A stretch of 64,000 bases of DNA from an uncultured Bacteroidales bacterium (GCA_900316235.1 ONCC01000001.1:1-64000), one strand, 5' to 3'. Positions 29,031 through 40,186 are shown, counted from the first letter of the stretch. Numbers and translations are program-made. Notes: a model not told the origin generated them from the letters alone.

Positions 29031-29115
29031 TTTAGTGGTTATGGGTTAGTGGTTATTGAGGGCGGCCGCTTTACAAGGCTGAGCAAGCGTCTATAACCCA
29101 TAACCTATAACCTTT
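29031..29115. repeat. Imperfect inverted repeat of GGTTATGGGTTA type
   Basis: The left arm 29031-29057 is built on AGTGGTTATGGGTTAGTGG and the right arm 29091-29115 on ATAACCCATAACCTATAACC. They can pair over most of their length around a GC-rich loop. It would lie in the atpD leader. Confidence 0.7.
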
Positions 29116-29135
29116 AACTTTTATTAAATCGCGCT

Positions 29136-29144
29136 GCAAAGATA
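29136..29144 (-). promoter_or_regulatory. -7 element of atpD
   Basis: The minus strand reads TATCTTTGC. It is 116 nt before the atpD start; no TTTG is at the -33 position. Confidence 0.5.
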
Positions 29145-29345
29145 CGAAAAAATATCCATGCATCGCATTTTTTTTATTCACTTCCCTATTTTTTAACATT
29201 TCACGGCCAGTCGACCTCTTTTTCCAACAGCGAATCATGTCAAGTTTGGCAGTAGACGCACACATGCAGCCGGTCATAAAATGCCTGAAATGAAAACTTA
29301 ACAAAAACTTAACCTTTTCGTAACAATTTTGAAACAATCTGTTTG

Positions 29346-29353
29346 TATTTTTG
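29346..29353 (+). promoter_or_regulatory. -7 element of the Na/Pi symporter gene
   Basis: TATTTTTG lies 28 nt before the ATG at 29382. A TTTG at 29328 is too close for a standard -33 box. Confidence 0.45.
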
Positions 29354-29381
29354 TTGCGTCAAATCAACAGTACAGACTGAT

Positions 29382-29624
29382 ATGGACTTTACGACAATTC
29401 TACTGATTATCATTAACTTTGCAGGTTCGTTGGCAGTATTTCTTTTCGCCATGAAAATGATGAGCGAGGGCTTGCAGAAGGTGGCGGGTAGCAAGATGCG
29501 TGCAGTGCTTGGCCGCATGACGGGCAAACCGTTGAATGGTATTCTTACAGGCTGCCATCCAGTCGTCGAGTGCAACAACTGTGATGGTGGTGAGTTTCGT
29601 CAACGCCGGATTGCTGACGCTTAG
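29382..29624 (+). pseudogene. Na/Pi symporter, N-terminal fragment ahead of a frameshift
   Basis: The frame from 29382 encodes MDFTTILLIIINFAGSLAVF and AMKMMSEGLQKVAGSKMRAV, the normal start of a PhoU-fused Na/Pi cotransporter. After GILTG (about 29550) it leaves the family sequence and stops at 29624. The family sequence continues at once in the +1 frame (AIQSSSATTVMVV). Loss of two bases (GC) from an expected GGCGCTGCC, now GGCTGCC, would explain the break. Confidence 0.75.
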
Positions 29625-31041
29625 TGGTGCGGTGGCGGTCATTATGGGCGCCAATATCGGCACCACGGTGACGGCCTGGATTATCACCCTGCTGGGTCTC
29701 GGTAGCGGCTTTGGCTATTTTGACTTGCCACTATGCATTGCCGCTGCCAGCCTTGCCTTCTTTTTCATGAAGCGCGACAAGATGCATTCCATCGGTCAAA
29801 CCATTATCGGCCTTGCGTTGCTGCTGGTCGGTATGCGTTGTCTGCAAAATGCGATGCCTGACCTCGGCAATTATCCGTCGATGCTGCACGGCCTCGCATC
29901 GTTAAGCGGTTATGGTTTCTGGTCGGTGATTCTCTTCGTGGCCATCGGTGCGGTGCTGACTTGCGTGGTGCAAGCTTCTGCGGCGACGATGGCCATCACT
30001 CTGCTGATGCTTCACAACGGCTGGATTGGTCTCGATGTTGCCGTTGCACTGGTGATGGGCGAGAACATCGGCACCACAGTCACGGCCAATATCGCCGCCA
30101 TGGTGGCGGGCATCAACGGCAAACGTGCCGCAAGGGCACACCTTGTGTTTAATGTGATAGGTGTTACTCTTACGCTCATACTTTTCCACCCCATCCTCTC
30201 AGTGGTGCAGACGGTCTTCCCCGACGATGCACCAATGGCTCTTTCGCTCTTCCACACTATGTTCAACGTGATGAACGTAGGTGTGCAGTCTTGGTTCGTG
30301 CCGCAGATTGTGTGGCTTGTCACACGCATGGTGCCAGAAAAGAAGGTGGAATCCGAGAGCGACGCCTACCGTCTTACCTACATCAGTCGTGGTCCAGTCG
30401 GTACCGCAGAACTCAATCTGCAAAGTGCCAAGAAGGAGTTGCAACTCTTCTCCAAGCAGGTGTTGCGAATGTACGCCCTGCTACCCGAATTGCGGACGGT
30501 GCGCAACATGAAAGAAATGGAGGCTGTGGTGGGACGCATAGAACGATATGAGCAACTGACCGACCAAATGGACATGGAATTGACCAAGTTCCTTACAGCT
30601 GTCGGCAGCGGAGGTATCAGCACCCATGGCTCCGAGCGCATCAGTGCCATGATGCGTGTCAGTGACAACCTTGAAAGCATTGGTGACAGCATCCTGCAAA
30701 TAGCTTTGACACGAAAAAACAAATACTCCGACGCTGTGCATTTCAGTGCCGAACAAAACGCCAACCTCGCTGAGATGAGCGCATTAGTAGAGAACGCCTT
30801 GCTGGTGATGGATGGCAACCTCGTGGACTACGACCGAGCGGACCTTGATGCTGCCAACGCTGCCGAGAACGAAATCAACCTCTGTCGCGACCGCCTGCGC
30901 AACGAACACCTCGAAGCCCTCAAGCACAACCAATACGGCTATGAAGTCGGCAACGCCTACAGCAGCCTCTACGCTCAATATGAGAAGCTGGCCGACTTTG
31001 CCATCAACGTAACCGAAGCCGTCACCGGTGGCAAACGATGA
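29536..31041 (+). CDS. Na/Pi cotransporter family protein with PhoU-like domain, main part
   Basis: A 501-residue open frame holding most of an inner-membrane sodium-phosphate symporter. The two QSSSATT-type repeats of the family are visible (AAIQSSSATTVMVVSFVNAG; the second reads VVQASAATMAITLLM) with GANIGTTVT and GENIGTTVTAN. A C-terminal helical PhoU-like domain spans about residues 290-500. The first ~55 residues, including the first membrane helix, lie in another frame upstream. An ATG at 29536 could reinitiate translation but would start inside the first transmembrane repeat. A sequencing error, a true mutation and recoding are all possible. Confidence 0.82.
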   Translation: MVFLQAAIQSSSATTVMVVSFVNAGLLTLSGAVAVIMGANIGTTVTAWIITLLGLGSGFGYFDLPLCIAAASLAFFFMKRDKMHSIGQTIIGLALLLVGMRCLQNAMPDLGNYPSMLHGLASLSGYGFWSVILFVAIGAVLTCVVQASAATMAITLLMLHNGWIGLDVAVALVMGENIGTTVTANIAAMVAGINGKRAARAHLVFNVIGVTLTLILFHPILSVVQTVFPDDAPMALSLFHTMFNVMNVGVQSWFVPQIVWLVTRMVPEKKVESESDAYRLTYISRGPVGTAELNLQSAKKELQLFSKQVLRMYALLPELRTVRNMKEMEAVVGRIERYEQLTDQMDMELTKFLTAVGSGGISTHGSERISAMMRVSDNLESIGDSILQIALTRKNKYSDAVHFSAEQNANLAEMSALVENALLVMDGNLVDYDRADLDAANAAENEINLCRDRLRNEHLEALKHNQYGYEVGNAYSSLYAQYEKLADFAINVTEAVTGGKR

Positions 31042-31085
31042 GGTACCCGATAAAGTTCTTTCCCGTACCATGCACCTACGAAAGC

Positions 31086-31137
31086 CGTACCAACTCCCTA
31101 CCAACTCCTACCATGGTAGGTGTTGATAGGTGGTTGT
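31086..31137. repeat. CTACCAACTCC intergenic family, copy B
   Basis: TACCAACTCCCTACCAACTC leads into the palindrome CCTACCATGGTAGG, followed by TGTTGATAGGTGG. Confidence 0.8.
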
Positions 31138-31325
31138 CAGGTAGTTGATATGGTTGTTAAATTTAGTTAAAATCAACCGTTCGGGAACAAAACATTATCC
31201 TCCAAAAGCATTCTTGTAGTAAGGATGTCCACGGTCATATTCGGGTTCTTTTTCCCCATGTTGTAAAAAAAAAGTTGTATTATTACAGTCAAAATCTACT
31301 ATAGTGTTCTTGACACGATTGGGAT

Positions 31326-31355
31326 AAAAAAAGGCCGGAGTTCACCTCCGGCCTT
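31326..31355 (-). terminator. Intrinsic terminator of the pyrophosphatase gene
   Basis: On the minus strand a perfect 10-bp stem, AAGGCCGGAG / CTCCGGCCTT, has a 5-nt loop and is followed by a T-run. It lies 24 nt after the stop. Confidence 0.9.
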
Positions 31356-31378
31356 ATGGATAGGTAACCGTTTAACCG

Positions 31379-33745
<2,367 letters not shown>

Positions 33746-33787
33746 ATTTAGTAATTTTTGATTTATTTACCAGTTAAAATCGACCTA

Positions 33788-33818
33788 CAAATATAAACAT
33801 TTTTGTTAAAATAGCAAA
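33788..33818 (-). promoter_or_regulatory. Promoter of hppA
   Basis: On the minus strand TTTG (33815-33818), a 19-nt gap and TATATTTG (33788-33795) match the Bacteroidota consensus. Confidence 0.75.
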
Positions 33819-33935
33819 ATTTTTTTTGACATAAGGTGAGTTTTTTATTGAATGAGGTGAAGGTGAAACCATAGGAAGACCATGTATAAACTTTCCTAAT
33901 AAATGTTAAAACAGCGGATTTTAACTTAATGAACG

Positions 33936-33995
33936 ACCTATTATCTCCTACTGTGGTAGGAGTTGGTAAGGAGATGGTAGGTATTTGGTAGGGGT
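33936..33995. repeat. CTACCAACTCC intergenic family, copy C (reverse orientation)
   Basis: CCTACTGTGGTAGGAGTTGG continues with TAAGGAGATGGTAGG. Its reverse complement matches copy D closely (CCTACCATCTCCTTACC). It lies about 110 nt before pyrE. Confidence 0.8.
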
Positions 33996-34066
33996 GAAGT
34001 GGGAGTTTGGTGGATAGAAAAAGGGGTGTTTTAGGGATGTGTTGAAAAGATGTGTTGAAAAAAAGA

Positions 34067-34099
34067 TTTTAGTATATTAAAAAAAGTGTGTATTTTTGC
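34067..34099 (+). promoter_or_regulatory. Promoter of pyrE, ending almost at the start codon
   Basis: TATTTTTGC at 34091-34099 is a full -7 box, with TTTT (one mismatch to TTTG) 20 nt upstream. Only three bases separate the box from the ATG at 34103, so the transcript would be leaderless or start inside the annotated gene. Confidence 0.65.
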
Positions 34100-34102
34100 A
34101 GC

Positions 34103-34759
34103 ATGATTACAAACAAGGACATGGCCGCAAAGATGGCCGATTTTTTATTGACAGTGAAAGCGGTAAAGCTTAACAATGAGCATCCTTTCACGTGGGCATC
34201 GGGGCGTAAATCGCCCATTTATTGTGACAACCGAGTGACATTGTCGTATCCGGAGATACGTACGTTTATCCGTCAGCGTTTTGTGGAGATTGTGAATGAG
34301 GCGTGGGGCGACGTGGATGTGATTGCGGGCGTGGCTACGGGAGGTATTGCGCAGGGTGCATTGGTGGCCCAGGAGCTTGGGAAACCGTTCGTGTATGTGC
34401 GTTCGGAGAGCAAGAGCCACGGTTTGACGAACCAGATTGAGGGTGAGATCCATGACGGTCAGTCGGTGGTGGTGATTGAAGACCTAGTGTCGACTGGCAA
34501 GAGTTCTCTGATTGCGGTGAAGGCGCTGAGAGAGAAAGGTTGTGTGGTGAAGGGTATGGCTGCCATTTTCACGTATGGTTTGCAGGTTGCTGCTGACAAT
34601 TTCACGGAACAGGATGTGGAGTTGAGGACGTTGACGGATTACGACACGTTGATTGGTGTGGCGAAGGAGAATGATTATATTCGTCCGGAGGATATGGAGA
34701 GTTTGGCAAATTGGCGCCTCAATCCTGAGAAGTGGAGTAAGGAGCACGGGGAAGAGTAA
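34103..34759 (+). CDS. pyrE: Orotate phosphoribosyltransferase
   Basis: Pyrimidine synthesis: orotate + PRPP to OMP. The 218-residue protein has HPFTWASGRKSPIYCDNR, the central VIAGVATGGIAQG and the PRPP loop VVVIEDLVSTGKSS. Because the -7 box ends three bases before ATG 34103, the real start may be the in-frame ATG at 34121 (MAAKMADFLL). It leads the long co-directional gene run. Confidence 0.96.
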   Translation: MITNKDMAAKMADFLLTVKAVKLNNEHPFTWASGRKSPIYCDNRVTLSYPEIRTFIRQRFVEIVNEAWGDVDVIAGVATGGIAQGALVAQELGKPFVYVRSESKSHGLTNQIEGEIHDGQSVVVIEDLVSTGKSSLIAVKALREKGCVVKGMAAIFTYGLQVAADNFTEQDVELRTLTDYDTLIGVAKENDYIRPEDMESLANWRLNPEKWSKEHGEE

Positions 34760-34787
34760 TTAAAATTAAGAATTAAGAATTAAGAAT
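34757..34787. repeat. AATTAAGAATTAAG short repeat after pyrE
   Basis: Tandem AATTAAG units, the reverse complement of the TTCTTAATT motif found before topB and between tolC and hlyD. It directly precedes the FGE-like gene, whose signal peptide uses the same motif. Confidence 0.75.
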
Positions 34788-34828
34788 TGGGAATGAGGGC
34801 CCGCAGCAAAATAAAGGGATGTTATTCT

Positions 34829-35629
34829 ATGCTTGCGAAATGCGCAAACAAGTTCTTAATTATTAATTTTTCATTCTTAATTTTCTCTCTTTCTGCGCGA
34901 GCGCAGGATAGTGTTTTGCGAGTGAAGGTGACTGACGATGTGTGGGTTGAGATGGTGAGGGTGGAGGGTGGCACATTCACTATGGGTAGCAATGCCACGC
35001 CGAAGGGTGTGAGGTTGACTTATGCGCTGGCGGGTCCCGAGCATAGAGTGACTGTCGACGGCTATTGGATTGGCCGATATGAGGTTACGCAGGACCTGTG
35101 GGAAGCCGTGATGGGCAGTAATCCGTCGAAGTTCAAGGGTGAGGGTATGCCAGTGGAGTGTGTATCGTGGGAGGATGCGCAGCGGTTCTGTATGATGCTG
35201 AGTCAGTTGACGGGGAAACATTTCCGCTTGCCTACAGAGGCAGAGTGGGAGTTTGCCGCGCGAGGACGGACGAGGACAACGGCGTTTCCGGGGTGCGAGC
35301 GGGGTGAGTTGGGTGAGTTTTGCTGGTATTGTGTGAATGGCGAAGGACATACACACGCCGTAGGACAGTTGAAACCCAATGTGTTGGGACTATATGACAT
35401 GGGTGGAAATGTAGCGGAATGGTGCCAGGATTGGGTGGAAGAGTATGGCAAAGAGGCGCAGACAAATCCTCGTGGGCCGAAGACGGGGGAGAACAGAGTG
35501 CTGAGGGGTGGCCACTACGGGAGCACGTCGGCGGCATGCACGGTGTATGACCGCGGATGGTACTTGCCGACGGGGAGGTATGAGTTTTACGGTTTGCGCT
35601 TAGTTATGGAGGAGAGTAATGAGGATTAA
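34829..35629 (+). CDS. Formylglycine-generating-enzyme (SUMF1)-like exported protein
   Basis: A 266-residue protein with a signal peptide and one SUMF1/FGE-sulfatase fold: VRVEGGTFTMGS, YWIGRYEVTQDLWEAVMGSNPS, PVECVSWEDAQRFC, FRLPTEAEWEFAARGR, GLYDMGGNVAEWCQDW and RVLRGGHYGS. The two-cysteine copper site of true formylglycine-generating enzymes is not evident, so a binding or structural role is more likely. The signal core FLIINFSFLIFSL is encoded by TTCTTAATT-type repeats (34852-34888). Starts at 34793 or 34787 are also possible. It overlaps hpt by 11 nt. Confidence 0.82.
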   Translation: MLAKCANKFLIINFSFLIFSLSARAQDSVLRVKVTDDVWVEMVRVEGGTFTMGSNATPKGVRLTYALAGPEHRVTVDGYWIGRYEVTQDLWEAVMGSNPSKFKGEGMPVECVSWEDAQRFCMMLSQLTGKHFRLPTEAEWEFAARGRTRTTAFPGCERGELGEFCWYCVNGEGHTHAVGQLKPNVLGLYDMGGNVAEWCQDWVEEYGKEAQTNPRGPKTGENRVLRGGHYGSTSAACTVYDRGWYLPTGRYEFYGLRLVMEESNED

Positions 35630-36146
35630 GGACAGGGATTTTGAAGTGTTTATGTCGGCGGAGGAGTTGGATGGCATCGTGCGTAGGGTGGCCGAGAAGG
35701 TGATCGAGGACTATGAAGGGAAGGAAGTTGTAGTGTGCCCGATTTTGACGGGTGCATTTATGTTTGCGACAGATTTGGTGAGGAAGTTGACTATGCCGTG
35801 CGAGGTGAGGTTTGTGAGGTATACATCGTATAGCGGGATGAGTAGCACAGGAGAGGTAAGGTGTGGGTTGCCGTTTCCGCCGGAGGTGAAGGGTAAGGAT
35901 GTGCTGATTGTGGAGGATGTGGTGGACACGGGTTTGTCGATGAAGCGGATGCTGAAGGATGTGTGGAAGTTGAAACCTCGGAGTGTGAGGATTTGCTCTC
36001 TGTTTTTCAAGCCCGGTGCTTTTCAGGGCGACTATGCGGTGGATTATGTTGGGAGGGAAATTGGGAATGAGTTTATTGTGGGCTACGGCCTTGATTATGA
36101 AGAACAAGGAAGAACATTGAAAGATTTGTATGTGGTCAAGGATTAA
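35619..36146 (+). CDS. hpt: Hypoxanthine phosphoribosyltransferase
   Basis: Purine salvage: hypoxanthine/guanine + PRPP to IMP/GMP. At 175 residues the length is typical. The PRPP-binding loop is VLIVEDVVDTGLSM; VVCPILTGAFMFATDL and VDYVGREIGNEFIVGYGLDY complete the active site. It overlaps both neighbours (11 and 17 nt), indicating tight coupling with the FGE-like gene and the small lipoprotein. Confidence 0.95.
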   Translation: MRIKDRDFEVFMSAEELDGIVRRVAEKVIEDYEGKEVVVCPILTGAFMFATDLVRKLTMPCEVRFVRYTSYSGMSSTGEVRCGLPFPPEVKGKDVLIVEDVVDTGLSMKRMLKDVWKLKPRSVRICSLFFKPGAFQGDYAVDYVGREIGNEFIVGYGLDYEEQGRTLKDLYVVKD

Positions 36147-36516
36147 GCATATTATTTTTTTCGCGTGCGCATGCGCGTGCGTGTGGAGTTGTGGGAAGGA
36201 GGAAGGACTGGATGTGAAACCGAGCCAGTTGTATGGGGAATGGACGCAGGATAACAACAGGAATTACCATTGGACCTTTAATGACAACGGCACAGGGAAT
36301 TTGGTGAATGTGGGTGAGTTTGAGCCGGGGGACGAGAACAACGGTGATTTCACATGGCAAATTAACGGTGGCGACGAGTTGGAGCTGGAGTTCAAGGGGA
36401 GTGGGGAACTTGGCGGCATCGATATTGTGAAGTTGTTCACTATCAAGGATATTGATGAGAGCACGATGAGATGGGAAGATGTGTATGGTAGGACGATGAA
36501 TCTTACGAGAAGATGA
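36130..36516 (+). CDS. Small lipocalin-like lipoprotein
   Basis: A 128-residue predicted lipoprotein (lipobox CVWSC). The mature part, LYGEWTQDNNRNYHWTFNDNG then DFTWQING and MRWEDVYGRTMNLTR, looks like a small lipocalin-like beta-barrel common in Bacteroidota. Function unknown. The signal core FFACACACVW is encoded by 24 bases of strictly alternating pyrimidine/purine (36162-36185). It overlaps hpt by 17 nt and the AsmA-like gene by 4 nt. Confidence 0.72.
   Translation: MWSRIKHIIFFACACACVWSCGKEEGLDVKPSQLYGEWTQDNNRNYHWTFNDNGTGNLVNVGEFEPGDENNGDFTWQINGGDELELEFKGSGELGGIDIVKLFTIKDIDESTMRWEDVYGRTMNLTRR
36162..36185. repeat. Alternating purine-pyrimidine tract within a signal peptide
   Basis: Twenty-four consecutive alternating pyrimidine-purine bases, mostly CG and TG steps, include the palindrome GCGCATGCGC. 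Such tracts can adopt left-handed Z-DNA under supercoiling. Confidence 0.85.
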
Positions 36517-39500
36517 AAATAAAGAAAGGCTGGAAGATAACATGGATTACGCTGGGCTCATTGCTGGGTCTAGTGGTTGTGGTGTTGGTGGTGGCATTGT
36601 GGCTGGTGTTGACGCCGAGCAGGCTGACGAGTATTGTCAATGGCTTGACTGACAAGTTCATCACCTGTGAAGCGAAATTCGGCAATGTGGACCTGACGTT
36701 GCTTTCAACCTTTCCTGATGCCGGCCTCAAGATTGAGGACGTGGTGATTATCAATCCCATGGAGGGCGCCGACAACGACACCCTGGCCAAGATTGGCAGC
36801 CTGACGGTGGGTATCGATGTGATGGCATTCCTCAAGGAGAATAAAGTGATTGTGCACCAAGTGAAATTGGATGATGCCCAGGCCAATCTTTACATGAGCA
36901 GCAATGGAGAATCGAATTTCGATATCTTCCCGCCGAATGAGAAAGAAGATACTGGCAGTGCGGCGTTGCCGGAACTGATAGACCTGAAGAAGATAAAAGT
37001 CAACAACCTCAACGCTCGGTTTGTCGACAAGCGGGACGGCAAGTTTGCCACAGTGAATAATCTTGGTTTGGCGCTGAAGGGCAGCATGAAAGACAAAGAC
37101 ATCGTCGGCGACTTGAAACTTAATGTTGCCAAATTGCTTGTCGATATGCCTGCTAACCGGATGATGGCCAACGTGGATGGCCTTGAGTTGAAGGCCGATG
37201 GCGCTATGAAGGGTGAGGATATTGATGCAGATGTGCGATTGGGTGCCAAAGGATTGGAATGTGGCATGAAAGATAGCCTTGGAAACCAGATATTGCTGAC
37301 GGTGCTGGAGGATGTTGTCATGAAACTGGATGGCAAGGGGACGATGGAAGAGGTGATTGGAGACTTGGAGATGAGGGTGGAAAGAGGGAAGATGAAAGTG
37401 GGTGAGACCGAGATGGTGAACGAGAAGCTACAGGCATCGAAGAAGGATTTGCTGAAGGTGGAACTGCCGCATGTAATGGTGTCGCTGAAAGAGAAGAAGA
37501 TAGGTTTGAACGAGGGCTCGAAGATTAAGATTGATGATTACTCTTTGGCCCTTGCGGGCTCGTTGGGATTAGCTTATGAGAACCAGCCAATGAATGTGGA
37601 GATGAGAGTGGAGACCGAAGGCTGGTGGCGAGTGAAGCCGTTGCTGGATATTGTTCCGCAGCAGTATGTCTCTTTCCGCAAGGGAATGGATATGGACGGC
37701 AAGGTGAGTCTCTCACTGGATGCTGTCGGCGCTCTGACCGACAGCACGATGCCTGCCGTGACGGGTATGTTGCAGTTGGACAAGGGTTCGTTTTATTGGC
37801 CCAAGATGGTACCCTATAAGCTGAGTAAGATTAAGGGCAAGCTGACGACTGAGTTCCATGTGGATAGGAGCAATGAGAGTTGGGTGAAGATAGAAGGTTT
37901 GAAAGCTCATACACAGGGTACGGATGTGGCTATTGATGGCCGTGTGGACGACCTGCTGGGCGACATGAGGGTGGATGCCAAGATTAAGGGAATACTTCCA
38001 CTGGAGGATATCAAACCAATGGTTCCCAAGGGGATGAAGTTTGATGCTAAGGGTGATGCCGACCTTGACTTGAAGGTGGCTTGCAGGATGAGTCAGTTAC
38101 AAAAACAGGATTACGATAAAGTAAAGGCCTCGGGATCACTGAAACTGAAAGACCTCGACGTAGACTATGACACGCTGCACGCCACCACGAAACATCTGGA
38201 TATCGCCTTGCAGATGCCTTCCAAACAGAAAGGAAAGATGGCCGACGTGCAGATAGTGAGTGGAAAGTTAAACGTGGTGAACGGCAAGAAGATGGACTTT
38301 GATTTGGAGAATGCCACGATTAAGGTGGGAGTGAACAACCTGATGAAGGAGCAGATGGCTGCCGTATTCGATATTGAGGTTGGCGAAACCGATGCAAAGA
38401 TGGATTCTACCATTGTTCTGCTGAGTGAGATGAAACTTGGTGGTTCGGTACGCTTCGACTCCACCAACCACAATATCATTAAACAATACAATCCACGTTT
38501 CAATGTTACGGTGGACAATGTATTGTTCTATACGACCAAGATGCCCGAGAATGTGCGTATCACGGAATTTGATATGTCGTATAACCCTGCCGGTCTGGAT
38601 ATTCGGACAGCCAAGGTGAAGATGGGACATTCGGACTTTGAGCTCTATGGCACGGTGGAGAATATTGAGGACTGGCTGGACGACAAGGCTATATTGAAGG
38701 GTGACCTGAACTTTACATCGGACTATGCTGATGTGGACCAGATGATGAGCATGTTCAGCGGCATGGGTAGTGACAAAGACAGTTTGGAGATGATGCGCAA
38801 GGAAGACGAGGTGCCAGCCGAGGTCAACCCCTTCATTGTACCGCGAAATGTGAATTTGACGTTGCATACACATATCAAACGCAGCATTGCTTTTGGCAAT
38901 GACCTGCACGATGTGGCAGGTGCGCTGACGGTGAACGATGGCAAAGTGGTACTCGACCAGATTGGCTTCGTCTGCAAGGCCGCCACCATGCAGTTGACGG
39001 CGCTTTACCGCTCGCCACGGCCCAACAACCTTTTCTATGCCCTCGATTTCCATCTCCTCGACATTCAGATACACGAACTGCTGGAGATGATTCCGGCTGT
39101 CGACACCCTGGTGCCGATGCTGTCGGTCTTCGACGGCAACGCCAATTTCCATTTGGCGGGAGAGATGTTCCTGGATGCGCGTTATCAGCCCAAGTGGAGC
39201 TCTCTCAAGGGAGCCGCCGCTATCACCGGTAAAGATTTGACCGTGATGGACGACAAGAAAGTTTCGGATATTGCCAAGCTCTTGACGCTTAAGAGCAAGA
39301 AAGAGAAAGACGATAAAATCAGGATTGACAGCATGAGTGTGGAGATGACCTGCATGGATGTTGGTTTCGGTACAGAGGTGGAGATTCTTCCTTTTGTGCT
39401 GAATATGGGCAACTATCAGGTTTGCGCCTCGGGAGTGCAGTCGCTGGGGACGGATTGCAACTACCATCTGGAACTTTTGAAGAGCCCCTTGCTGGTGAGG

Positions 39501-39662
39501 ATTGGCGTGGATGTCAGAGGGGATATCACCAACCCCAAGATTTCTCTTGGCAAGGTGCTGTATGCAGACCTCTACAGGCCCAAGTATCATGGTGTTGCAG
39601 AGAAGAAGGCGTTGGAGATAAAAAACAAGGTAAGACAAGCACTTGAAGCGAACGTAAGATGA
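36513..39662 (+). CDS. AsmA-like envelope biogenesis protein
   Basis: A 1049-residue protein with one N-terminal membrane helix (ITLGSLLGLVVVVLVVALWLVL) and a very long repeating beta-strand region, as in the AsmA/TamB-like family of lipid-transfer and outer-membrane biogenesis proteins. It opens with the family's typical FGNVDLTLLSTFPDAGLKIEDVVI and ends with an AsmA C-terminal-type region (GDITNPKISLGKVLYADL). It overlaps its neighbours by 4 nt on each side. Confidence 0.85.
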   Translation: MKIKKGWKITWITLGSLLGLVVVVLVVALWLVLTPSRLTSIVNGLTDKFITCEAKFGNVDLTLLSTFPDAGLKIEDVVIINPMEGADNDTLAKIGSLTVGIDVMAFLKENKVIVHQVKLDDAQANLYMSSNGESNFDIFPPNEKEDTGSAALPELIDLKKIKVNNLNARFVDKRDGKFATVNNLGLALKGSMKDKDIVGDLKLNVAKLLVDMPANRMMANVDGLELKADGAMKGEDIDADVRLGAKGLECGMKDSLGNQILLTVLEDVVMKLDGKGTMEEVIGDLEMRVERGKMKVGETEMVNEKLQASKKDLLKVELPHVMVSLKEKKIGLNEGSKIKIDDYSLALAGSLGLAYENQPMNVEMRVETEGWWRVKPLLDIVPQQYVSFRKGMDMDGKVSLSLDAVGALTDSTMPAVTGMLQLDKGSFYWPKMVPYKLSKIKGKLTTEFHVDRSNESWVKIEGLKAHTQGTDVAIDGRVDDLLGDMRVDAKIKGILPLEDIKPMVPKGMKFDAKGDADLDLKVACRMSQLQKQDYDKVKASGSLKLKDLDVDYDTLHATTKHLDIALQMPSKQKGKMADVQIVSGKLNVVNGKKMDFDLENATIKVGVNNLMKEQMAAVFDIEVGETDAKMDSTIVLLSEMKLGGSVRFDSTNHNIIKQYNPRFNVTVDNVLFYTTKMPENVRITEFDMSYNPAGLDIRTAKVKMGHSDFELYGTVENIEDWLDDKAILKGDLNFTSDYADVDQMMSMFSGMGSDKDSLEMMRKEDEVPAEVNPFIVPRNVNLTLHTHIKRSIAFGNDLHDVAGALTVNDGKVVLDQIGFVCKAATMQLTALYRSPRPNNLFYALDFHLLDIQIHELLEMIPAVDTLVPMLSVFDGNANFHLAGEMFLDARYQPKWSSLKGAAAITGKDLTVMDDKKVSDIAKLLTLKSKKEKDDKIRIDSMSVEMTCMDVGFGTEVEILPFVLNMGNYQVCASGVQSLGTDCNYHLELLKSPLLVRIGVDVRGDITNPKISLGKVLYADLYRPKYHGVAEKKALEIKNKVRQALEANVR

Positions 39663-40186
39663 GATTTTTTCATAGATATAAAAGCACGATTCACGGGAAT
39701 TACCGGAAGGCCTACCTCCGTTGTGGGTTGATTACGGGGGGCTTGTTGGTACTCTACATCATGGTTCGTTATCTGATGGGGTCTCCTGCCGAAAGCCCGG
39801 AGGCCTACATGAGTGACATCATCATGCTTGTGGCCGTGTTCCTTTTCACTCTGCTTTACCGCAACTCCTTGGAGGAAAAGAAGGCCACGTTGAAGGAACT
39901 AATGCTTTTCGGACTAGGAACAGCGGTGGTGGGCAGCCTATTGTATGGCGTCTGCCTCTTCCTCTTCGCCTATGCCATTCCTGAGCAGACCGATCTTTTT
40001 ACCCGTACGTTGAGGGGCGAGGAGGCCCTTTTGTCGGCTCCTTCGCACTACTGGGCGGCATGGTGGGGAATAGAGTCGGCCATCAAGTTGGCTGTCCTTG
40101 GAGGGTTCGGGGCTTTTGTCGCAGCTTTGCTGTTCAAAAACGAGAAATCCGATGTGCGCTCGAAGAAAACACTTAATAATGTATAA
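39659..40186 (+). CDS. DUF4199 family membrane protein
   Basis: A 175-residue membrane protein with four predicted helices (CGLITGGLLVLYIMVRYLMG, IIMLVAVFLFTLLY, LFGLGTAVVGSLLYGVCLFLF, LAVLGGFGAFVAALLF). DUF4199 proteins often precede a polyprenyl-phosphate GT2 glycosyltransferase in Bacteroidota, as here (17 nt gap), suggesting a joint role; the function is unknown. Confidence 0.75.
   Translation: MRFFHRYKSTIHGNYRKAYLRCGLITGGLLVLYIMVRYLMGSPAESPEAYMSDIIMLVAVFLFTLLYRNSLEEKKATLKELMLFGLGTAVVGSLLYGVCLFLFAYAIPEQTDLFTRTLRGEEALLSAPSHYWAAWWGIESAIKLAVLGGFGAFVAALLFKNEKSDVRSKKTLNNV

Larger units (their letters stand above)
29021..29381. other. Divergent region between atpD and the Na/Pi symporter
   Basis: It contains an inverted repeat (29031-29115), the atpD -7 element, and the -7 element of the symporter. 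The middle part, 29150-29320, shows nothing I can identify. Confidence 0.65.
31042..31378. other. Convergent intergenic region, symporter to pyrophosphatase
   Basis: This 337-nt gap holds one CTACCAACTCC repeat copy (31086-31137) and the pyrophosphatase terminator. The 31140-31320 part is AT-rich with no recognisable feature. Confidence 0.65.
33746..34102. other. Divergent region between hppA and pyrE
   Basis: It contains the hppA promoter, one CTACCAACTCC repeat in reverse orientation and the pyrE promoter. Nothing else is recognisable in the 357 nt. Confidence 0.7.

Noticed and set aside
34829..35629. A genuine formylglycine-generating enzyme activating sulfatases
   Set aside because: The paired active-site cysteines in the usual C-terminal context are not evident and no sulfatase gene is nearby.
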